Of a DNA stretch of 35,641 nt, positions 31,444-35,641 are shown in pieces. The notes under the pieces were generated by a model, which was not told the origin of the DNA, did no database searches, and was given only the letters and a program-made list of their open reading frames with translations. Each line of letters begins with the position of its first letter. Position 1 is the first letter of the stretch. The stretch comes from Verrucomicrobiales bacterium (lineage in GTDB: Bacteria; Verrucomicrobiota; Verrucomicrobiia; Limisphaerales; Palsa-1400): NCBI GenBank assembly GCA_003138485.1, contig PLGF01000116.1:28791-64431 (forward strand). The letters run 5' to 3'. A program made the translations under genes and the position numbers.

Positions 31444-32319
31444 ATGCAGATCGACAGCTTGAAAGTTTATTGTGACCTGGCCGAAACGGAGAGTTTCACC
31501 AAAGCGGCCCAGGTCAATAACGTCACGCAATCGGCCGTCAGCCAGCAGATCAGTTCACTGGAGCGGCAGTTCAATTCGCTGCTCATCGAGCGCAGCAAGA
31601 AGAAATTTCGACTCACGCGCGAGGGCCAGGTCCTCTACGCCTATAGCAAGCAGATCATCCAGACTTACGACTCCCTGCAGAATCGCCTGCAGGAGATCAA
31701 GGACATCATCTCCGGCACCATCCGGGTCGCCACCATTTACAGCATCGGACTGCACGATCTGCCGCCCTATCTCAAGAAATTCCTCAAGACCTATCCGACC
31801 GTCAACGTCCACGTCGAATATCGCCGCGCCAATCAGGTTTACGAGGACGTCATGGGCAACGTCGTCGATTTGGGCCTGGTCGCCTATCCCGCCCGCGACT
31901 CCAAGCTCGAGTTGGTCCCCTTGCGCAAGGATAACCTGGTTCTCATTTGCCACCCTTCCCATCCGCTGGCCAAGTCCAAGTCCATCAAACTGTCCCAACT
32001 GGCGGGCCGCAAATTCGTCAGCTTCGAGCCGGACATCCCGACTCGCAAGGCGATCGACAAGGTGCTCAAGGACCACAACGTCTCCGTTGAGATCGTCATG
32101 GAGTTCGACAACATCGAGACAGTCAAACGCGCGGTGGAAATTGACGCCGGCATTTCGCTGGTGCCCCAGGGCACGATCCTCCAGGAAGTGGCCAAACAGA
32201 CCCTGGCCGAGGTCCGCATTGAGGGGGTGGACATGGTGCGGCCATTGGCGGCGGTTTACAAAAAGAACAAAGTCCTCTCCCCGGCCATGAAGCAATTCCT
32301 GGCCATCCTCAAGACCTGA
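31444..32319 (+). CDS. LysR-type transcriptional regulator
   Basis: 291 aa. The N-terminal winged helix-turn-helix (about 1-60) has FTKAAQVNNVTQSAVSQQIS and SLERQFNSLLIER, which is the LysR pattern; a linker helix and a two-lobed periplasmic-binding-like effector domain (about 90-291) follow, beginning GTIRVATIYSIGL. Such regulators activate or repress in response to a small ligand, often acting on a divergent gene. Here the neighbouring upstream gene is the kinase on the same strand, and the downstream one converges, so the target is unclear. It ends only 4 bp from the convergent aminopeptidase gene. Confidence 0.93.
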   Translation: MQIDSLKVYCDLAETESFTKAAQVNNVTQSAVSQQISSLERQFNSLLIERSKKKFRLTREGQVLYAYSKQIIQTYDSLQNRLQEIKDIISGTIRVATIYSIGLHDLPPYLKKFLKTYPTVNVHVEYRRANQVYEDVMGNVVDLGLVAYPARDSKLELVPLRKDNLVLICHPSHPLAKSKSIKLSQLAGRKFVSFEPDIPTRKAIDKVLKDHNVSVEIVMEFDNIETVKRAVEIDAGISLVPQGTILQEVAKQTLAEVRIEGVDMVRPLAAVYKKNKVLSPAMKQFLAILKT

Positions 32320-32323
32320 TCCC

Positions 32324-33433
32324 CTACTTCAGGTTTTCAGGGTTGAGCGCCTGCAAATCCCGCGGCACGAAAAGTCCGTCCCGCCGGATCAGTTCCCCGT
32401 CGAACCACACCTCTCCTCCGCCCCATTCCGGGCGCTGGATGAGGACCATGTCCCAATGCACCGCCGAGCGGTTCCCGTTGTCCGCGTCCTCGTAGGCCTG
32501 GCCCGGGGTGAAGTGCAGCGATCCGGCGATCTTTTCGTCAAACAAAATATCACACATCGGGTTCAGGATGAAGGGATTGAAGCCCAGGGAGAATTCGCCC
32601 ACGTAACGCGCCCCGGCGTCGGTGTCCAGGATTTCGTTCAGCCGCCTGCTGTTGCTGCCCGTCGCGTTGATGATTTTCCCGTCCTCGAATTCGAGCCGGA
32701 TGTTTTCAAATTTCGTCCCCGCGTACAGCGTGGGCGTGTTGTACTGGATGACCCCCTGCGCGGAATTCTTGACAGGACAAGAGAACACCTCGCCGTCGGG
32801 GATGTTCCGTTTGCCCTCCGCCAGCAGCGCGCCGATCCCCTTGATGCTGAAGCGCAGGTCGGTTCCCGGCGCCTTGATGTGGACGCGGTCCGCGCGGTTC
32901 ATGCGCTTCTGCAAGGGCAGCATGGCCCGCGCCATTTTCGGGTAATTCATTGTGCAGACTTGGAAGTAAAAATCCTCGAACGCCTCGGTGCTCATGCCGG
33001 CCCCCTGGGCCATGCTCGGGCTGGGCCAGCGCAGCACGCACCAGCGCGTCTTGTTGATGCGGTAATCCATCACCGGACGCATCGCCTTGGAATAAAGCGT
33101 CATCACCTTGGAGGGTACGTCCGAAGACTCGCTGGCGTTGTTGGCTCCGCGCACCGCTATGTAGGCCTGCGCGCGCTTCATGCGGAACAGTTCCACCTCC
33201 CGCGCCAGCCTGGCCTGCTCCGCGGTGGCCTCGCGGACGATCTCCCGCGTCACGCGCGTGTGGCGGGTTTCCACCAGGGGAATGGCGCCGGCCCGGCGCG
33301 CCGCCCGAATCAACTGAATGGTGAATTCGTCGGGCACATCCGTCATCTCCAACAGGATGCGCTCATCCTTCTTCAGGCCAATCGAATACTTGACCAACAA
33401 ATCACACAACTTCGCGTAACGAGGATCCGTCAT
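32324..33433 (-). CDS. M29-family metallo-aminopeptidase
   Basis: 369 aa from the ATG at 33433; a GTG at 33454 would overlap mazG by 11 bases. M29 enzymes (AmpS/AmpT type) remove N-terminal residues using two metal ions. The likely metal ligands are visible: Glu215 (DGEVF), Glu280 (VGEFSLGFNP), His307 (GSLHFTPGQ), Tyr314, and His326 and Asp328 (VHWDMV). The family core WPSPSMAQGAGMSTEAFEDFYF (quoted in part) and the N-terminal DPRYAKLCDLLVKYS pattern also match. Third gene of the minus-strand proB-mazG-aminopeptidase unit; the gap to mazG is 10 bp. Confidence 0.9.
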   Translation of the reverse strand: MTDPRYAKLCDLLVKYSIGLKKDERILLEMTDVPDEFTIQLIRAARRAGAIPLVETRHTRVTREIVREATAEQARLAREVELFRMKRAQAYIAVRGANNASESSDVPSKVMTLYSKAMRPVMDYRINKTRWCVLRWPSPSMAQGAGMSTEAFEDFYFQVCTMNYPKMARAMLPLQKRMNRADRVHIKAPGTDLRFSIKGIGALLAEGKRNIPDGEVFSCPVKNSAQGVIQYNTPTLYAGTKFENIRLEFEDGKIINATGSNSRRLNEILDTDAGARYVGEFSLGFNPFILNPMCDILFDEKIAGSLHFTPGQAYEDADNGNRSAVHWDMVLIQRPEWGGGEVWFDGELIRRDGLFVPRDLQALNPENLK

Positions 33434-33443
33434 GCCTTCAAGC

Positions 33444-34124
33444 CTATCCAACACGGGCCGCCTCTGCCAACAACGAACTTCCGCGCCCCTCCCGCCGCCG
33501 CAACGCCCGCTCCTGCCGGCCCACCTCCCGCCGCAGCAAATCCTCCGCCGACCAGCCCCGCGCCTGCGCCTGGCGCGCCAATCGAAAAAGACCCCGCGCC
33601 AGCGCGTCTTGCGTCAACCGCCGCCCCTTGGCGGGCTGGAGCAGTTTCGCCTTGATTGCCTTCTTGAGCAGCTTTTCGGCCCGCAGCAAGGCCGGCAGAT
33701 GCCGCGGAATCCCATCCAGGGCCGACGCCCGCGCGCGCCGCGTGCCGTGCTTCTCGGCCGACTTGATCTTCTCCCAATTGGCCCACACCTCGTCGATATT
33801 CTTGACTTTGACCGCGCCAAACACATGCGGATGCCGCCGCACCAGCTTCTCGGTGATGCTCCGGGTCACCCGCTCGAAATCAAACGCCCCGCGTTCGCGG
33901 GCCAGTTGGCTGTGGAACACCACCTGCAAGAGCAAGTCCCCCAACTCCTCCTCCATCTCCTGATCGTCCTCCGCCTCAATCGCGTCGAGCAGTTCATAGA
34001 CTTCCTCCACCGCCTGGTAGCGCAGCGTCTTGTGGTTCTGCTCGCGGTCCCAGGGACAGCCCCGCGGCGAGCGCAATTGGGCCATCACCTCCAGTAATTC
34101 GACAATGGCGCTTTTCTTTTTCAT
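33444..34124 (-). CDS. mazG: MazG-type nucleoside triphosphate pyrophosphohydrolase
   Basis: 226 aa, shorter than the roughly 265 aa of E. coli MazG. The first domain is well conserved: LRSPRGCPWDREQNHKTL, EExxE at 40-44, ExxD at 60-63, then VVFHSQLARERGAFDF and RRHPHVFG. These bind magnesium and the NTP. The second half keeps DGIPRHLPALLRAEKLL but has no recognisable EExxE repeat and ends in an Arg-rich tail (QERALRRREGRG). MazG hydrolyses NTPs to NMP and pyrophosphate, and guards the pool against aberrant nucleotides. The start overlaps the proB stop by one base (TAATG), so the two are translationally coupled. Confidence 0.9.
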   Translation of the reverse strand: MKKKSAIVELLEVMAQLRSPRGCPWDREQNHKTLRYQAVEEVYELLDAIEAEDDQEMEEELGDLLLQVVFHSQLARERGAFDFERVTRSITEKLVRRHPHVFGAVKVKNIDEVWANWEKIKSAEKHGTRRARASALDGIPRHLPALLRAEKLLKKAIKAKLLQPAKGRRLTQDALARGLFRLARQAQARGWSAEDLLRREVGRQERALRRREGRGSSLLAEAARVG

Positions 34125-35194
34125 TACAAAACAACCAGATTGTCCCGATGCACCAGGACCTCTTTGACCCGGCGCGCCTGGACGGCGCCCGAATCGAAAT
34201 CACATATCCCCCGCGCGAATTCAGTCCCGTTCAGATCACAGATCCGCACCACGTCGCCGGCGGAAAACTCCCCCTCGCAACGCGCCACCCCCGGCGGCAG
34301 CAGGCTCTTGCCGTTCTCCCGCAACGCCTTCCTTGCTCCGTCATCCACATAAAGCGCCCCTTTGGCGTGATGGAAAAACGCTATCCAACGCTTGCGTCCC
34401 TTCAGCCTGGCCGGCTGCGCCACGAACAGCGTCCCTTCCACCGCCCCCTCCAGCACCCGCGCCAGCACCCCCTTCTTCCGGCCCGACGCGATGACCATCG
34501 GGATGCCCGACCGAACCACCATCCTGGCCGCCTGCAATTTCGACGCCATGCCGCCCACCGCCGTCTCGCTGTCGGTCCCTTTGGCCATCTTCTCCACCGT
34601 CGCGAGATTTTCGACGACGCTCACCGTGCGCGGATTGGCCTTGCCGAAATTCTCCAGCAACCCGTCCACCGTCGTCAGGATGATCAGCGCGTCGGCCGGC
34701 AGGAGGCAGGCGACCAGGGCGGACAACTTGTCATTGTCGCCGAACTTCAATTCCGTCACCGAAATGGCGTCGTTCTCGTTGATGATCGGCACGATCCCGT
34801 GGCGCAACAGCGTCACGAGCGTGTTGCGGGCGTTGAGATGCCGCTCGTGATGTTCCAGGTCGTAATGCGTCAACAATACCTGCGCCACGCCGCACCCCGC
34901 CTCTCCAAAGAGCTTCTCATACATGGCCATCAGGCGGGGCTGGCCCACCGCCGCGCACGCCTGCAAGTCGGAAAGCTCCGTCGGCCGTTTGGCGAATCCC
35001 AGCGCCCCCATCCCCGCTCCCACCGCGCCCGAACTGACCACCACCACCTCCTTGCCCTGGCCGTGCAAGGCGGTGATCTGCGCCGCCAATTGTGTCAACT
35101 GAACCAAATCCGGCTGCTTCCGGCTGTCCGTCAGGACGCCGGTGCCGAGTTTGACCACGATCCGCGCGGCATTTTTTAGTGAAGCACGATGCAT
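34124..35194 (-). CDS. proB: Glutamate 5-kinase
   Basis: 356 aa. The first step of proline synthesis: phosphorylation of glutamate to gamma-glutamyl phosphate. The amino-acid-kinase domain (about 1-255) shows IVVKLGTGVLT, VVSSGAVGAGM, INENDAIS and FGDNDKLSALVA; a PUA domain (about 275-350) closes the protein, as in E. coli ProB (367 aa). Feedback inhibition by proline is typical of the family. The gene heads a three-gene minus-strand unit with mazG and the aminopeptidase, and no proA is adjacent. The upstream region holds a 10-bp tandem repeat (35255-35284) that may matter for its expression. No Shine-Dalgarno sequence is evident. Confidence 0.95.
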   Translation of the reverse strand: MHRASLKNAARIVVKLGTGVLTDSRKQPDLVQLTQLAAQITALHGQGKEVVVVSSGAVGAGMGALGFAKRPTELSDLQACAAVGQPRLMAMYEKLFGEAGCGVAQVLLTHYDLEHHERHLNARNTLVTLLRHGIVPIINENDAISVTELKFGDNDKLSALVACLLPADALIILTTVDGLLENFGKANPRTVSVVENLATVEKMAKGTDSETAVGGMASKLQAARMVVRSGIPMVIASGRKKGVLARVLEGAVEGTLFVAQPARLKGRKRWIAFFHHAKGALYVDDGARKALRENGKSLLPPGVARCEGEFSAGDVVRICDLNGTEFARGICDFDSGAVQARRVKEVLVHRDNLVVL

Positions 35195-35254
35195 AGCGAT
35201 TCGGCGGGGAGCATGACGCCAACCGCCCGCCTTTTCAAGACAACTGCGATTTTA

Positions 35255-35284
35255 CCTTGACTGACCTTGACTGACCTTGACTGG
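35255..35284. repeat. Three-unit 10-bp tandem repeat upstream of proB
   Basis: CCTTGACTGA occurs at 35255-35264 and 35265-35274, and with one change (CCTTGACTGG) at 35275-35284. The unit equals about one helical turn, so the copies face the same side of the DNA, as in stacked operators. It lies 61-90 bp upstream of the proB start codon. Confidence 0.8.
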
Positions 35285-35567
35285 ATTGGCTCCTTTTGAC
35301 CACGCCCGCCTCGGCAGCAGGCCTCGATTTCGGCAGGGCAACCCTCCGGCGGAGCCGTATGCCTGGCATTGCTCAGAAACCTCCAACTGCTGAGTTGCAA
35401 CTCCTTGATTACCAACCCTCTCAAGCTCGCTTGGCCCCCGGGAGAACTCCAGCCCCCGCGCTTTTTATGGTGCACAAGGGTGCATAAGCCTGCATAAACC
35501 GCCGAAATCTCCGCGCCGCGAGGCGCAGAGGAAGGCATTTAACCACCGATGGACACGGATTCACCCT

Positions 35568-35641
35568 CCCCCAATTGCCCGCCAGGCGGGAAAAAATGGC
35601 TTGCGGCGCACAGCGGGCGTGACGGTTCACGCCACGCACGC
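35568..35641 (-). repeat. Terminal inverted-repeat copy, right
   Basis: Reverse complement of 13-83, with few mismatches (for example CAC for TAT at one place, and GCAATTGGGGG for GCTGGGGG). The copy reaches the last base of the window. Immediately inward lies GTGTCCATCGGTGG in reverse orientation, matching the decamer-type phrase beside the left copy. Confidence 0.8.

Larger units (their letters stand above)
35195..35641. other. Gene-free right flank
   Basis: About 450 bp upstream of proB with no credible gene. It holds a decamer repeat (35255-35284), a diverged GTGTCCATC-type phrase (35533-35560), and the terminal inverted repeat (35568-35641). A proB promoter should lie here, but I cannot point to a clear one. 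Confidence 0.55.

Noticed and set aside
1..35641. CRISPR arrays, tRNA or rRNA genes, transposases, phage genes
   Set aside because: I looked for regularly spaced repeats, tRNA arms such as TTCGAATCC, and transposase or integrase motifs, and found none. The repeats present have no spacer structure or coding content.

Overview
The window is about 35.6 kb of GC-rich bacterial chromosome. Four things point to a member of the Verrucomicrobiota, probably of the Pedosphaera/Limisphaera type: a secreted protein ending in a VPDSG-CTERM-like sorting tail, a GldA/GldF/GldG-DUF4340 export operon followed by a very large AsmA-like protein, large hybrid histidine kinases with DFNN-type H-boxes, and short iterated intergenic repeats. 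This placement is an inference from gene content; no rRNA or marker gene is present. No tRNA, rRNA, CRISPR array, transposase or phage gene was seen.

Layout. 1-866: gene-free, with dispersed repeats. 867-5578: a tight five-gene plus-strand operon encoding a thymidylate-synthase-like enzyme, a B12-binding-type radical SAM enzyme, a deoxynucleoside/dTMP-type kinase, a fused Ham1-HIT protein and a SAM methyltransferase. 5654-7567: an uncharacterised membrane-anchored protein with its own strong promoter. 7575-10685 (minus): two tandem hybrid histidine kinases. 10741-12532 (minus): a PfkB sugar kinase and a DUF1579 protein. 13155-13896: a sigma-54-type promoter, a VPDSG-CTERM protein and a terminator. 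14001-15833 (minus): a secreted SMP-30 beta-propeller and RpiB. 16071-25663 (plus): an HtrA protease, then ABC ATPase, permease, GldG-like protein, DUF4340 protein and AsmA-like protein. 25860-27650: Lnt. 27651-28382: a gene-poor stretch with a second near-perfect sigma-54 promoter and a terminator. 28383-31374: a small CarD/KOW-like protein divergent from a large hybrid kinase that lacks its phospho-accepting histidine. 31444-32319: a LysR regulator. 32324-35194 (minus): proB, mazG and an M29 aminopeptidase. 35195-35641: gene-free, with repeats.

The most interesting part is 867-5578. All five proteins belong to families that act on nucleotides or methylate small molecules, and the genes overlap or nearly touch. 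The thymidylate-synthase-like protein has Asp where canonical thymidylate synthases have the pyrimidine-reading Asn. That change is known from dCMP/CMP hydroxymethylases. Its partners could phosphorylate, methylate, and hydrolyse or transfer nucleotides. I read the operon as a candidate pathway for a modified pyrimidine nucleotide, either a nucleoside natural product or a modified nucleotide pool. The product cannot be told from sequence.

The two window ends carry the same roughly 70-bp sequence in inverted orientation, next to short repeats of 10-bp period. They look like copies of a dispersed genomic repeat, which could be why the sequence begins and ends here.
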